Assembly (NCBI RefSeq): GCF_000286835.2
Contig: NZ_AJYD02000013.1
Coordinates: 282,399 to 346,398 of the forward strand
Direction: 5' to 3'
Origin: Enterovibrio norvegicus FF-33
GTDB taxonomy: Bacteria; Pseudomonadota; Gammaproteobacteria; Enterobacterales; Vibrionaceae
Length of the DNA stretch: 64,000 nucleotides
The notes under the pieces are model-generated. The model saw only the letters and a list, made by a program, of their open reading frames with translations, did no database searches and was not told where the DNA came from. Of this stretch, positions 10,221-19,503 are shown one piece after another. The position numbers were made by a program, and so were the translations under genes. Every line of letters starts with the position of its first letter. Within the stretch, counting starts at the first letter, position 1.

Positions 10221-10325
10221 AGTCATGTTAAACAGATTTCATCCGCTTGCTCCCGCTCCTGTCCTCCTCCTTGCAGGGCGTGAGCCAAGAGGGATAAGCG
10301 CTGGATGCTTTGCAGAAAAGTGTGT

Positions 10326-10331
10326 TAGAAT
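10326..10331 (+). promoter_or_regulatory. Candidate extended -10 of ribH-nusB
   Basis: TAGAAT is preceded by TGT, giving an extended -10 element, 43 bases before the ribH ATG. No good -35 hexamer is visible at the right distance. Because a terminator stands between ribBA and ribH, ribH needs its own promoter, which supports the call. Confidence 0.45.
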
Positions 10332-10373
10332 CCCGCGGTTTCTAATCCGGATAAAAAAGTCACAGGAAGGCCC

Positions 10374-10844
10374 ATGAAGGTAATCGAAGGTGCATTCGCA
10401 GCACCAAATGCTCAAGTTGCTATCGTTATATCTCGTTTCAACAGCTTCATTAACGAAAGTCTGCTGGACGGTGCTATTGATGCGCTGAAGCGTCAGGGCC
10501 AAGTTAGCGAAGAAAATATTACTGTAGTACGTTGTCCTGGTGCTTACGAGCTGCCATTAGTGGCGCAACGTGTTGCAAAAAGCGGTCGTTACGACGCAAT
10601 TATCGCGCTAGGATCTGTGATCCGAGGCGGTACGCCACATTTTGACTATGTGGCCGGAGAATGTAACAAAGGTTTGGCACAAGTAGCACTAGAGTTTGAT
10701 ACTCCAGTTGCTTTCGGCGTGCTAACCGTAGATACCATCGAACAAGCCATCGAACGCGCGGGTACCAAGGCTGGTAATAAAGGGGCAGAGGCTGCACTGA
10801 GCGCGCTTGAAATGGTAAATGTCCTGTCCCAAATCGAATCCTAA
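10374..10844 (+). CDS. ribH: 6,7-dimethyl-8-ribityllumazine synthase
   Basis: The 156-residue protein condenses the RibB and RibD products to lumazine and assembles into a 60-mer capsid or pentamers. The substrate-binding motifs are present: SRFNSFIN near the N-terminus, [24 protein letters not shown] with the catalytic His, and [13 protein letters not shown] ribosome binding site AGGAAGG precedes the ATG. It is followed after 11 bases by nusB, the same pair as in E. coli. Confidence 0.97.
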   Translation: MKVIEGAFAAPNAQVAIVISRFNSFINESLLDGAIDALKRQGQVSEENITVVRCPGAYELPLVAQRVAKSGRYDAIIALGSVIRGGTPHFDYVAGECNKGLAQVALEFDTPVAFGVLTVDTIEQAIERAGTKAGNKGAEAALSALEMVNVLSQIES

Positions 10845-10855
10845 CGGGGGTTATC

Positions 10856-11311
10856 GTGAAACCAGCCGCACGACGCAATGCGCGTCATTTTGCACTACAA
10901 GCCATTTATTCTTGGCAATTGACCAAAGGCAACGTTGCTGATATTGAAGCACAGTTTCTCGCGGCAGATAACTACGAAGAAGAAGAACACCAGGCTGATG
11001 AGCCACGTCTTCGTCAACCAGACACAGACGTTGAGTACTTCCGTGATTTGTTCTCGGGCGTAGTCTTGAACTACCAAGAAATGGACAGCAAAATGCGTCC
11101 GTACTTGTCTCGCCCGATCCAAGATCTGGATGAGATGGAGCACGCACTGCTGCGTCTTGCTATGTATGAACTGTGCAAGCGCCAAGATGTTCCTTACAAA
11201 GTGGTTATCAACGAAGCGATTGAGTTGGCGAAGCGTTTCGGCGCCGAAGACAGCCACAAATTCGTGAACGGGGTGCTGGATAAAGCAGTACCGACTCTGC
11301 GAAAGAAATAA
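10856..11311 (+). CDS. nusB: Transcription antitermination factor NusB
   Basis: The 151-residue all-helical protein binds BoxA RNA with NusE (S10) and takes part in rRNA antitermination. It opens with [20 protein letters not shown] and has the conserved [14 protein letters not shown] and [14 protein letters not shown] helices. The start codon is GTG, read from the strict match of the N-terminus to the family and from CGGGGG just upstream. Coupled to ribH by an 11-base gap. A terminator follows within 20 bases. Confidence 0.96.
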   Translation: MKPAARRNARHFALQAIYSWQLTKGNVADIEAQFLAADNYEEEEHQADEPRLRQPDTDVEYFRDLFSGVVLNYQEMDSKMRPYLSRPIQDLDEMEHALLRLAMYELCKRQDVPYKVVINEAIELAKRFGAEDSHKFVNGVLDKAVPTLRKK

Positions 11312-11326
11312 ATAAAAAGTAATGAC

Positions 11327-11352
11327 AAGGCCAGCCTCGCTGGCCTTTTTCT
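11327..11352 (+). terminator. Intrinsic terminator of ribH-nusB
   Basis: AAGGCCAGC pairs with GCTGGCCTT around CTC, followed by a T-run. The in-frame upstream extension of thiL overlaps this hairpin, which is one reason to reject that longer start. Confidence 0.9.
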
Positions 11353-11378
11353 TATTCTCGTTTGCTTGGAAAGGAATG

Positions 11379-12350
11379 ATGGCTGGTAACGAATTCGATT
11401 TAATAAACCGTTACTTCAAAGCACAGCCTGTCTCAAGAAAAGACGTTGTGCTGGGCATCGGTGATGATGCTGCAGTGATGACCATGCCAGAAAGCAGTCA
11501 GCTCGTGGTGACGACAGACACGCTGGTGGCTGGCAATCACTTTCTCCTTGATGCTGACCCTATGAAAGTGGCACACAAAGCGCTGGCGTCGAATCTAAGT
11601 GACCTCGCTGCGATGGGCGCAATACCTGCATGGTGTTCTTTGGCACTCACAATGCCTTCATCAGACGAAGTCTGGCTCAAAAGCTTTTGTGACGGTTTTT
11701 ACAAACTCGCAGAATATTATCACGTCCAACTTATTGGTGGAGACACCACCAAAGGCCCACTGAGCATTACCATTACGCTGCAAGGCTTTATCCCATCAGG
11801 CAAAGCAATTTGTCGCCATGGTGCAAGCGCAGGTGATTGGTTGTATGTCACCGGAACGCTAGGTGATAGCGCGGCTGGGCTAGATGTTATCTTGCGTGAT
11901 AACACCCCTTCAAATGACATAGAAAACACGCTACTGCATCGCCACTACTATTCGACACCCAGAGTGTTAGCGGGACAATCACTTCGTGATATAGCCTCTT
12001 CAGCGCTGGATATTTCCGATGGACTGATTGCTGATCTTAAGCACATTCTCAAAGCCAGTGACGTCTCTGCCGTGGTCAATGCTGATCAATTGCCGTTATC
12101 TGACGAACTGTTACAGTATGCTGGCAGTCGTGAGGCCGCCGCGAAGTTGGCATTATGCAGCGGCGAAGAATACGAACTTTGCTTTACTGTGCCTGAGAGT
12201 CATCGTGGCGCGTTGGATGCGGCACTTACCCATACCAACACACCAATTACCTGTATTGGTCAGATCCGTCATGGTGAAGGTTTGAACGTCATGTGGGAGG
12301 GAAAACAAGTTGATTGGTCTCTCTCTGGTTGGGACCATTTTTCCGCGTAA
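11379..12350 (+). CDS. thiL: Thiamine-monophosphate kinase
   Basis: A 323-residue ATP-dependent kinase that phosphorylates thiamine monophosphate to the diphosphate, the last step of de novo thiamine cofactor synthesis. The PurM-like N-terminal motif GIGDDAAV with the later TTDTLVAG and SNLSDLAAMGA are intact, as is the C-terminal DISDGLIADL. Two adjacent ATG codons (11376 and 11379) lie just after AAGGA; I took the second for spacing and for similarity to MA-GEF starts. It is followed after 14 bases by pgpA, as in E. coli. Confidence 0.95.
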   Translation: MAGNEFDLINRYFKAQPVSRKDVVLGIGDDAAVMTMPESSQLVVTTDTLVAGNHFLLDADPMKVAHKALASNLSDLAAMGAIPAWCSLALTMPSSDEVWLKSFCDGFYKLAEYYHVQLIGGDTTKGPLSITITLQGFIPSGKAICRHGASAGDWLYVTGTLGDSAAGLDVILRDNTPSNDIENTLLHRHYYSTPRVLAGQSLRDIASSALDISDGLIADLKHILKASDVSAVVNADQLPLSDELLQYAGSREAAAKLALCSGEEYELCFTVPESHRGALDAALTHTNTPITCIGQIRHGEGLNVMWEGKQVDWSLSGWDHFSA

Positions 12351-12364
12351 GGTTGTAGAAAAAA

Positions 12365-12853
12365 ATGAATAATCCGATCAGTAAAATTCGCTTATCAAAC
12401 CCTGTACATCTTCTTGCGACAGGCTTTGGCTCCGGCCTCTCTCCTTTGATCCCTGGCACGATGGGCACCTTGGCTGCCATCCCTGTTTATTTATTGATTG
12501 TTTCATTGTCCACGACATTGCTCCCTGTTGCGATTGTTCTGGGTAGCGCAATAGGTATTTATCTTTGCGGCCGCACGTCAAAAGACATGGGGGTTCATGA
12601 CCACGGCAGTATTGTGTGGGATGAGTTTATTGGCTTTTGGATTACCATGTTGTTGGTGCCGGTAATGGATTGGCAGACGATCTTGGCCGGTTTTGTGATC
12701 TTCCGTTTCTTTGACATGGTCAAACCTTGGCCTATTAGCTGGTTGGATAAAAAAGTTCACGGTGGTTTCGGCATCATGCTCGACGATATTGTGGCTGGTT
12801 TGATGTCGATGGTGATACTGTGGTTAGGACACGCTTATCTGGGCTGGTGGTAA
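12365..12853 (+). CDS. pgpA: Phosphatidylglycerophosphatase A
   Basis: The 162-residue inner-membrane enzyme dephosphorylates phosphatidylglycerol phosphate. Conserved family elements include GFGSGLSPLIPGTMGTLAA, the metal-binding HDHGSIVWDEFIGFW and RFFDMVKPWPI, and the C-terminal DDIVAGLMS. Several hydrophobic spans are evident. It is the second gene of a thiL-pgpA pair and is closed by a symmetrical terminator shared with the converging GGDEF-EAL gene. Confidence 0.95.
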   Translation: MNNPISKIRLSNPVHLLATGFGSGLSPLIPGTMGTLAAIPVYLLIVSLSTTLLPVAIVLGSAIGIYLCGRTSKDMGVHDHGSIVWDEFIGFWITMLLVPVMDWQTILAGFVIFRFFDMVKPWPISWLDKKVHGGFGIMLDDIVAGLMSMVILWLGHAYLGWW

Positions 12854-12888
12854 GAACCAAGTGATGGCTAGACCTCAATACACCTCGG

Positions 12889-12916
12889 AAAAACGGCGCG
12901 ATAGCGCCGTTTTTTA
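12889..12916. terminator. Bidirectional terminator, pgpA / GGDEF-EAL gene
   Basis: AAACGGCGC pairs with GCGCCGTTT around GATA. A T-run follows on the plus strand and an A-run precedes it, so the hairpin can serve both converging genes. Confidence 0.88.
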
Positions 12917-12925
12917 TATCATCCG

Positions 12926-15862
12926 TTATTTCGTATTACCGATGGTTCTTTTTGTCAGGTACGATTGCATACGCTCGGTGCGCGCGCGATTTATGACGAC
13001 AGAGTCTATGAGTGGGCAAAGTTCATCTTTGATCTTAGGGCTTTGATGCCACGTGGGGTCGAGTCTCCATTCCTTGGTCCAAGCGAGTACATTTTCAGCG
13101 CGCATAGGGCGCGAAATGCCAAAGCCTTGTCCGAATTCACAACCCAACCAGAGTAGCAGTTGTACCTGTTCTCTTTTCTCTACGCCTTCAGCCAGAACCT
13201 TTCTTCCAAAGGTGTTAGCCAGGGTGATAATGCCTTCTAAAATCGCTAAATTATCGTTGTTATCCAGCATGTCATGCACAAAGCTTTGATCTATTTTGAG
13301 TGTTTCTGCAGGCAGCTTTTTGAGATAGGTCAGCGAAGCGTAACCTGTGCCAAAATCATCAATCGCAAATGAAATTCCCATGGACTGACACCGCGTGATG
13401 ATCTGTGATACGACAACAATATCTTCCAACGCGCTGGTTTCAAGAATTTCTAATTGTAACTGATTGGGATGAATGTGAGGGAAGCGCGCCAGCAGCAATA
13501 TTAGCTTATCCATAAAGTCAGGCTGCATCAGTTGGTGTGGGGCGATGTTAACGCTAACTTGTGTGACAAATCCTTTTTTTTGCCATTCCGTTAATTGTTG
13601 AAGTGTGGCTTCCAATACCCAGTCACCCACCTCGACAATAAGACTGTGATTCTCTATGGATGAGATGAAATCTTTTGGCATGAGGATGCCTTGAGTGGGG
13701 TGCTGCCAGCGAATCAGGGCTTCTAATCCAATGATCTCGCCCGTTCGAAAGCTGATCTTGGGCTGGTAGCATAAGAAAAACTCTGCTTTTGATAGGCCAT
13801 AGCCGATTGAACGCAAATGCTCGTTTTGGCTTTTGAGGGTGCGTTCCAACTCAGCGTCGAAGAAGTGGCAGCGGCGCTTTCCATTTAATTTGGCCTGATA
13901 CATGGCGTAGTCGGCTTGACGGAGAAGCGTGTCCGCGTCAACGTCCTCTGCTTGTGGAAAGAGGGTGATACCAAAACTCGCGGATACTTGAACCAAATTG
14001 CCATTGGCATTGACGGGGCCAGAGGTTGCGGCAACGAGTCTTGGAAGCAAAGGAGGGCAGTCCTCTGGTGAGGTAAGCCCCGTTAAAACTGCGACAAATT
14101 CATCGCCACCAATACGGGCTATTGTGTCGCTATCGCGCATTGAACGTTGCATTCTCTTTGCGATTTCTTGAAGGAGTATGTCGCCAACTTCGTGCCCGTG
14201 GGTATCATTCACTGACTTGAATCCGTCAAGGTCAAGAAAAATGATCGCCACATATTGCTCATTGCGTTTTGCATGTTTCATGGCACTTTTTAAGCGATCG
14301 CCTAACAAAAATCGATTGGGTAACTCAGTGAGCGTATCAAAATGAGCAATTTGTTTTAGTTTATGCTCGTGTTCTTTGTATGACGTTATATCTGAAAAAA
14401 CAGCGACATAATTCATGGGCTTATTGTCTTCGCCGAATACGCAACTGATGGTAAGCAGTTCTGGGTATATCTCGCCATTTTTACGGCGATTCCAAAGTTC
14501 TCCGCTCCAATGGCCTTTATCGGTTAAGGAATGCCACATCTTCTTGTAAAACTCGGCATCTTGTTGGCCTGAGTGAAGAATGCTTGGCTTTTCACCTCGT
14601 ACCTCGTCAATGGAATAGCCAGTAATACGAGTGAAAGCGTCATTGACCTCAATGATACGTGATTGACTGTCTGCAATGATGATCCCTTCCCGAGTGTGGG
14701 TAAACACCTTTGCGGCTAATCGCAATTTATCTTCGTTTTTTTTATGAGCGGTAATATTTTGATGTGTTCCCAGTATTTTTAGTGGATGTCCATTTTTATC
14801 CCACTCAACGACATTTGCGCGCCCTAGCGCGTTAATCCAGATTCCAGATTTATGTTGTAGCCTTACCTCGCAGTCATAATATTCTATCTCTTTATCAAAC
14901 AGCTTTTTGAGCATGGCATCAGAACTGGATCTATCTTCGGCGTGAATATACGTTTGCCAATCTTTGTTCGGTGGGCCGTTGAGCACAGCGATGCCCCATC
15001 CCAGTATTTCTTGCCACGCGCCATTGTATTCAACGTGTCCTGTTCCAACGTTCCATTCCCATGTGCCTGTACGCGTGCCGTGAATGACGTTCAGCAAACG
15101 AGAGTGCTCTAACCGTAGTGAGTGGTGAGAGCAACGAATCATCTCCAGCATGCTATTCATGGTTTGGCTGAGTGAGGAGAGCTCTTGATTACCAAACTCT
15201 GGAATATTAGAGAATGGAATACCAATGGAATCTTGGTTTTTGATAGCATCGGAAATTTGTTCTACAGGCGTTATAAATAGTCGCTTAGCTAAATATAGCA
15301 GGACGAGAATAAGCAGTAAGGCAGTCGCAATACTCGTCAGTAGTGTTTGAACTATCTGTTGATGCAGTTCCTTCTCAATCATGTCATTACTGACATAGAT
15401 GGTGATATTCCCTAACACTATTCCTGTGTTGGATTTAATGGGGGCAGTGACATCGAAAAATGCAGCATCAAGGCGGTTTTTATGGGAGATAAAACCCAGA
15501 CGATACCGTTCAAGTTCATTGTCATTTGCTCTGACATAGCCCGTGGCGTAGCTCGATTCGTCTACCATGTTCGCTTTTTCATGCGCATCAATGATCACGG
15601 CGATGAATTGCTTGAATTTGGCCTCGGTATAAGCCAGTTTTTCGTATTCGTTGATGGAAACGGAAACGGGGTAAGACGCTATCGCGCTGGTTAAGCGCAT
15701 TAAGCTCTCTTGTGCGTGGCTTTCAAGATCAACAATGAGTTCGTCACGTTGATAGTGATAAGTGAGGAATGATGAAATGCTAAAAGCGACAATGACAGCG
15801 AGCGATACGGCAAAGGTAATGTGAGTAAATAGCTTCGGTTTTTGCGTCAAAGTACGCGTCAT
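12926..15862 (-). CDS. Membrane PAS-GGDEF-EAL cyclic-di-GMP protein
   Basis: A 978-residue protein with membrane segments at about 14-35 and 172-195 enclosing a periplasmic sensor region, a HAMP-like linker (about 190-245), two PAS domains (about 255-375 and 380-500), a GGDEF domain with intact GGDEF at 585-589 and an EAL domain with EAL at 714-716. The inhibitory-site motif RDSD lies five residues before GGDEF. The EAL domain keeps DDFGTG and the catalytic lysine in LKIDQSF, so both synthesis and breakdown of c-di-GMP are possible; which one dominates cannot be told. A 35-residue tail rich in Arg and Lys follows. No clear ribosome binding site precedes the ATG. It stands alone between pgpA and dxs. 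Confidence 0.93.
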   Translation of the reverse strand: MTRTLTQKPKLFTHITFAVSLAVIVAFSISSFLTYHYQRDELIVDLESHAQESLMRLTSAIASYPVSVSINEYEKLAYTEAKFKQFIAVIIDAHEKANMVDESSYATGYVRANDNELERYRLGFISHKNRLDAAFFDVTAPIKSNTGIVLGNITIYVSNDMIEKELHQQIVQTLLTSIATALLLILVLLYLAKRLFITPVEQISDAIKNQDSIGIPFSNIPEFGNQELSSLSQTMNSMLEMIRCSHHSLRLEHSRLLNVIHGTRTGTWEWNVGTGHVEYNGAWQEILGWGIAVLNGPPNKDWQTYIHAEDRSSSDAMLKKLFDKEIEYYDCEVRLQHKSGIWINALGRANVVEWDKNGHPLKILGTHQNITAHKKNEDKLRLAAKVFTHTREGIIIADSQSRIIEVNDAFTRITGYSIDEVRGEKPSILHSGQQDAEFYKKMWHSLTDKGHWSGELWNRRKNGEIYPELLTISCVFGEDNKPMNYVAVFSDITSYKEHEHKLKQIAHFDTLTELPNRFLLGDRLKSAMKHAKRNEQYVAIIFLDLDGFKSVNDTHGHEVGDILLQEIAKRMQRSMRDSDTIARIGGDEFVAVLTGLTSPEDCPPLLPRLVAATSGPVNANGNLVQVSASFGITLFPQAEDVDADTLLRQADYAMYQAKLNGKRRCHFFDAELERTLKSQNEHLRSIGYGLSKAEFFLCYQPKISFRTGEIIGLEALIRWQHPTQGILMPKDFISSIENHSLIVEVGDWVLEATLQQLTEWQKKGFVTQVSVNIAPHQLMQPDFMDKLILLLARFPHIHPNQLQLEILETSALEDIVVVSQIITRCQSMGISFAIDDFGTGYASLTYLKKLPAETLKIDQSFVHDMLDNNDNLAILEGIITLANTFGRKVLAEGVEKREQVQLLLWLGCEFGQGFGISRPMRAENVLAWTKEWRLDPTWHQSPKIKDELCPLIDSVVINRARTERMQSYLTKRTIGNTK

Positions 15863-16054
15863 TGTGGTTGTCCCGGCTGAGCCTATGGCGATTACTCCCC
15901 GAAATAACCCGCCCTTGAGTCACGATGAGCCGCCCGTGAGGCCGACGATGCATCAGTACGAGTTACACCTATTGATAAATCAGCAATAACTAATTGATAA
16001 GAAGAACTTAATTACGCCTACTAATTGTAGTGTTAAATATAAGAATGTGCAGAT
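15863..16054. other. Upstream region of the GGDEF-EAL gene
   Basis: About 190 bases lie upstream of the GGDEF-EAL gene. The part next to the start is GC-rich with repeated GGGCGG-like elements on the minus strand; the distal part is AT-rich and probably holds the promoter. I looked for a GEMM-type c-di-GMP riboswitch and did not find its conserved segments. Confidence 0.4.
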
Positions 16055-16080
16055 ACAAAAAACGGCGCTTGAGCGCCGTT
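16055..16080 (-). terminator. Intrinsic terminator of the xseB-ispA-dxs operon
   Basis: Read on the minus strand, AACGGCGC pairs with GCGCCGTT around TCAA and is followed by T6. It lies 43 bases past the dxs stop. Confidence 0.9.
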
Positions 16081-16122
16081 TGAATAATGAGGAGTGTTGA
16101 ACAAAGACGAAGGTGAAAAGTG

Positions 16123-17985
16123 CTAGTTAAGGTAACGGCGAATTTGTGCTTCGATACCTTTAGCGTCAAGTTCCAATTCTTCGTGCAGTTCTTGCTGGGT
16201 ACCCTGATGAATAAACGTATCAGGTAGGCCGATTTGAAGCACAGGTTTGATTTGACGAGACTTCATTAAATATTCCACCACACCAGAGCCAGCACCGCCA
16301 GCTATGGCATTTTCTTCAACCGTCACTAACACATCGTGTGTTGAGACAAGATCGTCGATCATGGTTTCATCCAATGGCTTCACGAATCGCATGTCTGCCA
16401 CGGTTGCATTGATGTTGTCTGCCGCTTCCAGCGAGGCTGGTAACATGGTGCCAAAACTCAGTATCGCTACCTTTTCACCTTGACGGCGAAGCACACCTTT
16501 GCCAATCGGTAATTGGGTCATGGATGTTTCGACGGTTGCGCCACAGCCTGTACCACGTGGGTAACGCACGGCGGTAGGACCATTGTGCTTGTGACCGGTG
16601 TAAAGCATTTGGCGACATTCATTTTCATCGCTTGGTGCCATGATCACCATGTTAGGAATGCAGCGCATAAAGCTTAGGTCAAACGCACCTTGGTGAGTTT
16701 GACCATCAGCACCGACCAATCCGCCGCGATCGATAGCGAACATCACAGGCAGGTTCATGGTGGCAACGTCGTGGATCAGCTGATCATAACCACGCTGTAA
16801 GAATGTCGAGTAAATGGCAACAACGGGGTGATAGCCACCAATGGCCATGCCTGTGCCTAAAGTAACGGCATGTTGTTCGGCAATCGCGACGTCAAAGTAG
16901 CGATCTGGGAATTCTTTCGAAAAACGCACCATGCCTGAGCCTTCGCGCATCGCTGGCGTGATAGCAAGTAGCTTTTCATCTTCTGCGGCCATGTCGCACA
17001 ACCAATCCCCAAAGATTTTGGAAAATGTTGGGCCTGAGGCTTGGGCTTTGGGCAGTTTGTTGTCAGCTGGGTTGAACTTAGGCACAGCGTGATAACCAAT
17101 CGGATCTTTTTCCGCGGGCTCGTAGCCTTTGCCTTTTTTGGTCATCACGTGAAGGAATTGCGGGCCTTTCAGTCCACGCATATTTTTCAACGTTTTAACC
17201 AACTCTTCTACATCGTGCCCATCAACGGGGCCAATGTAGTTAAAGCCGAGTTCTTCGAACAAGGTGCCAGGGACCACCATGCCCTTAAGGTGCTCTTCTG
17301 CGCGACGAACCAATTCTTTGATCGGTGGTGCACCAGAAAGTACCTTCTTTCCGCCTTCGCGGATTGAGGTATAGAAATTACCAGATAGCAATTGGGCTAA
17401 ATGATTATTGAGTGCACCGACATTTTCAGAAATCGACATCTCATTGTCATTGAGGACAACCAGCATGTCGGGGTGAACATCACCGGCATGGTTCATGGCT
17501 TCAAACGCCATACCTGCGGTAATTGCACCGTCACCAATCACGCTCACCACTTTTCGCTCACGGCCTTCTTTGGCTGCGGCAATAGCGAGGCCTAATGCGG
17601 CGCTGATAGAGGTGGAGCTATGGCCGACAGAAAGAACGTCGTATTCACTTTCTTCACGCCATGGGAAAGGGTGTAACCCGCCCTTTTGACGAATGGTTGG
17701 CATCTGTTCACGGCGACCAGTTAGGATCTTGTGTGGGTAGGCTTGATGGCCAACATCCCAAATCAAATGATCAAATGGTGTGTTATAGACGAAATGAAGC
17801 GCCACCGTCAGTTCAACTGTGCCCAAGCCAGACGCAAAGTGTCCGCTTGAGTGGCTGACGGAGTTCAATAGATAAGTTCTTAGCTCATCACATAGCGTAG
17901 GCAGAATGTCACGCGGAAGAGTCCGCAATTCATCGGGCGTATTCGCCAGCGCGAGCGTTGGGTATTTTGCGATATTGAGAGTCAT
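16123..17985 (-). CDS. dxs: 1-deoxy-D-xylulose-5-phosphate synthase
   Basis: The 620-residue thiamine-diphosphate enzyme joins pyruvate and glyceraldehyde 3-phosphate, the first step of the methylerythritol phosphate pathway. Family motifs are intact: [17 protein letters not shown], the ThDP-binding [18 protein letters not shown] with [12 protein letters not shown], and the transketolase-like central region with IAEQHAVT. I placed the start at the ATG opening [13 protein letters not shown], matching E. coli and Vibrio Dxs; an ATG eight codons upstream (18009) is also possible, and neither has a clear ribosome binding site. It is the last gene of xseB-ispA-dxs, the same order as in E. coli. 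Confidence 0.97.
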   Translation of the reverse strand: MTLNIAKYPTLALANTPDELRTLPRDILPTLCDELRTYLLNSVSHSSGHFASGLGTVELTVALHFVYNTPFDHLIWDVGHQAYPHKILTGRREQMPTIRQKGGLHPFPWREESEYDVLSVGHSSTSISAALGLAIAAAKEGRERKVVSVIGDGAITAGMAFEAMNHAGDVHPDMLVVLNDNEMSISENVGALNNHLAQLLSGNFYTSIREGGKKVLSGAPPIKELVRRAEEHLKGMVVPGTLFEELGFNYIGPVDGHDVEELVKTLKNMRGLKGPQFLHVMTKKGKGYEPAEKDPIGYHAVPKFNPADNKLPKAQASGPTFSKIFGDWLCDMAAEDEKLLAITPAMREGSGMVRFSKEFPDRYFDVAIAEQHAVTLGTGMAIGGYHPVVAIYSTFLQRGYDQLIHDVATMNLPVMFAIDRGGLVGADGQTHQGAFDLSFMRCIPNMVIMAPSDENECRQMLYTGHKHNGPTAVRYPRGTGCGATVETSMTQLPIGKGVLRRQGEKVAILSFGTMLPASLEAADNINATVADMRFVKPLDETMIDDLVSTHDVLVTVEENAIAGGAGSGVVEYLMKSRQIKPVLQIGLPDTFIHQGTQQELHEELELDAKGIEAQIRRYLN

Positions 17986-18014
17986 AAATTCGTTTTGGCG
18001 CAACGTCATTGCTT

Positions 18015-18914
18015 TTAATTATTTCGCTCGATGATGTACCGGGCGAACAGCTCCAATTGCTCTGTATTGTAGGGGATCGCATGCAGAGCCTGTAGTGCTT
18101 CTTGATACAAAAGCGCGGCTTTTTCTTGCGCGCCTTCAAGACCAAGAAGAGCAGGGTAAGTACTTTTCTCTGCCGCTAGATCTGACCCCTGAGGCTTACC
18201 GAGCGTCTCTGTGTCACTGATGATATCCAGAATGTCATCTTGCACTTGAAAGGCAAGGCCGATGGCATTTGAAAAGGTATCAAGTTGTGTAAGACAGGCA
18301 ACCCCTTTATTACCAGCGGCGTAAGCGCCCAATCTGACTGCACAGCGTATCAGAGCACCCGTTTTGTTGCGATGAATAGTTTCTAAAGCAGTTAAATCGA
18401 CCTGCCTCCCTTCTGCCGCCAAGTCGAGCGCTTGACCAAGACACATGCCCATGGCACCCGAAGCGGTTGCCAGTTCTTTGACCATATGAATGCGGTAAGT
18501 GTCACCTTCAGTCGAAAGCTTGCCGTCTGCCAAAATACTGAACGCCAAGGTTTGCAGTGCATCGCCAGCAAGAATCGCATTGGCTTCATCAAAGGCAATA
18601 TGGCAGGTCGCTTGGCCGCGACGCAGACTGTCGTCATCCATGGCGGGCAAATCATCGTGGATCAGTGAATAGGCGTGTATACATTCAACGGCAGCAGCAG
18701 GCGTATCTAACGCATCGTCAGCCATGCCAAACAACTGGCCAGTGACGTAGGTGAGGTAAGGGCGAACGCGCTTCCCTCCCATTAATGTGCCGTACTTCAT
18801 GGCCTTAATTAAAGATTGGTCAGTGTTACCTAGCGCATCAATCCAAAGCCCTAGTTGCTCATTATTACGTTGTTGATAATGAAGAAGAGTGGATTTTAAA
18901 TCGTTGTTACTCAT
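18015..18914 (-). CDS. ispA: Farnesyl diphosphate synthase
   Basis: The 299-residue prenyltransferase condenses dimethylallyl or geranyl diphosphate with isopentenyl diphosphate. Both aspartate-rich magnesium motifs are present: DDLPAMDDD in the first half and DDILD in the second. The start chosen (MSNNDLKS) gives the same length as E. coli IspA and overlaps the xseB stop by 8 bases in an ATGAGTAA arrangement, suggesting translational coupling. It feeds quinone, undecaprenyl phosphate and haem O/A synthesis and lies directly upstream of dxs, which makes its precursors. Confidence 0.96.
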   Translation of the reverse strand: MSNNDLKSTLLHYQQRNNEQLGLWIDALGNTDQSLIKAMKYGTLMGGKRVRPYLTYVTGQLFGMADDALDTPAAAVECIHAYSLIHDDLPAMDDDSLRRGQATCHIAFDEANAILAGDALQTLAFSILADGKLSTEGDTYRIHMVKELATASGAMGMCLGQALDLAAEGRQVDLTALETIHRNKTGALIRCAVRLGAYAAGNKGVACLTQLDTFSNAIGLAFQVQDDILDIISDTETLGKPQGSDLAAEKSTYPALLGLEGAQEKAALLYQEALQALHAIPYNTEQLELFARYIIERNN

Positions 18915-19152
18915 CGCGCGCGTCTTCAAAGGGCTCTAAAGGGGTATTGTCGTCTTGTGCAAGAAGGATTTCGACGCGTTGCTCTGCATCCGACAAGGTT
19001 TTTTGACCTTGTCGGGCGAGCGAAATACCGCGTTCGAATTGTTTTAGTGCCACATCTAACGGCAGTTCGCCATTTTCTAGGCCATTAACAATCGTATCTA
19101 GTTCCTTGAGGGTTTCCTCATAGGTCATGTTTTCGGGTTTCTTGGTCGCCAT
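18907..19152 (-). CDS. xseB: Exodeoxyribonuclease VII small subunit
   Basis: An 81-residue protein with the conserved core YEETLKELDTIVNGLENGELPLD followed by LKQFERGISLARQGQ, typical of XseB. With XseA it forms the single-strand-specific exonuclease VII. TAGGA precedes the ATG. It leads the xseB-ispA-dxs operon as in E. coli and overlaps ispA by 8 bases. Confidence 0.95.
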   Translation of the reverse strand: MATKKPENMTYEETLKELDTIVNGLENGELPLDVALKQFERGISLARQGQKTLSDAEQRVEILLAQDDNTPLEPFEDARDE

Positions 19153-19503
19153 GATAATCCTAGATAGTAGGGAATGGCGGAGAAGTTAACTCAGTGCCTG
19201 ATAGCGGTCAAACTCTTGAACGAATTTCTGTGTATCTAAAAGGGATTTCAAGGTGAATTCGTTGCGTGAGCAAAAAATGAAGAGAAAGAAAGACCGATTT
19301 ACTCTCGTTCTGCGAGGGTTTTTGCTTAATACTGGAGATTGAGCTTAAAGTTGCGAACGAAATCTGCATCTTGAGACGAGTTGGGTATAAAATCATTAAT
19401 ACGCGCTAAATCTATTTTTGTTGCTGCCGATAACTTGGTCAGCGAATAGCGTTATTCATACTTCAACATTCACTCTTTTGTCGAAAATTAAGGGGATCGT
19501 TCT
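19153..19503. other. Divergent region xseB / pomA
   Basis: About 350 bases separate the divergent xseB and pomA. The half nearer pomA contains a near-ideal FliA (sigma-28) promoter. The half nearer xseB is A/T-rich and should hold the housekeeping promoter of xseB-ispA-dxs, but I could not assign hexamers with confidence. A small hairpin, CTCG-TTCTG-CGAG followed by GGTTTTT, lies near 19303-19325. Confidence 0.5.
19407..19433 (+). promoter_or_regulatory. FliA (sigma-28) promoter of pomAB
   Basis: TAAA at 19407-19410 is followed after exactly 15 bases by GCCGATAA at 19426-19433, which is the core of the enterobacterial sigma-28 consensus (TAAAGTTT-N11-GCCGATAA) with a perfect -10 block. It lies about 70 bases before the pomA start codon and points toward it. 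Stator genes are late, FliA-dependent genes in several flagellated gammaproteobacteria, so context agrees. Confidence 0.85.

Noticed and set aside
10221-10373. FMN riboswitch before ribH
   Set aside because: A stretch with TCCGGATAAAA and GTCACAGG recalls the 3' part of the element, but the other conserved arms are missing.
15863-16054. GEMM c-di-GMP riboswitch before the GGDEF-EAL gene
   Set aside because: GC-rich segments looked structured, but the conserved GEMM core segments are absent.
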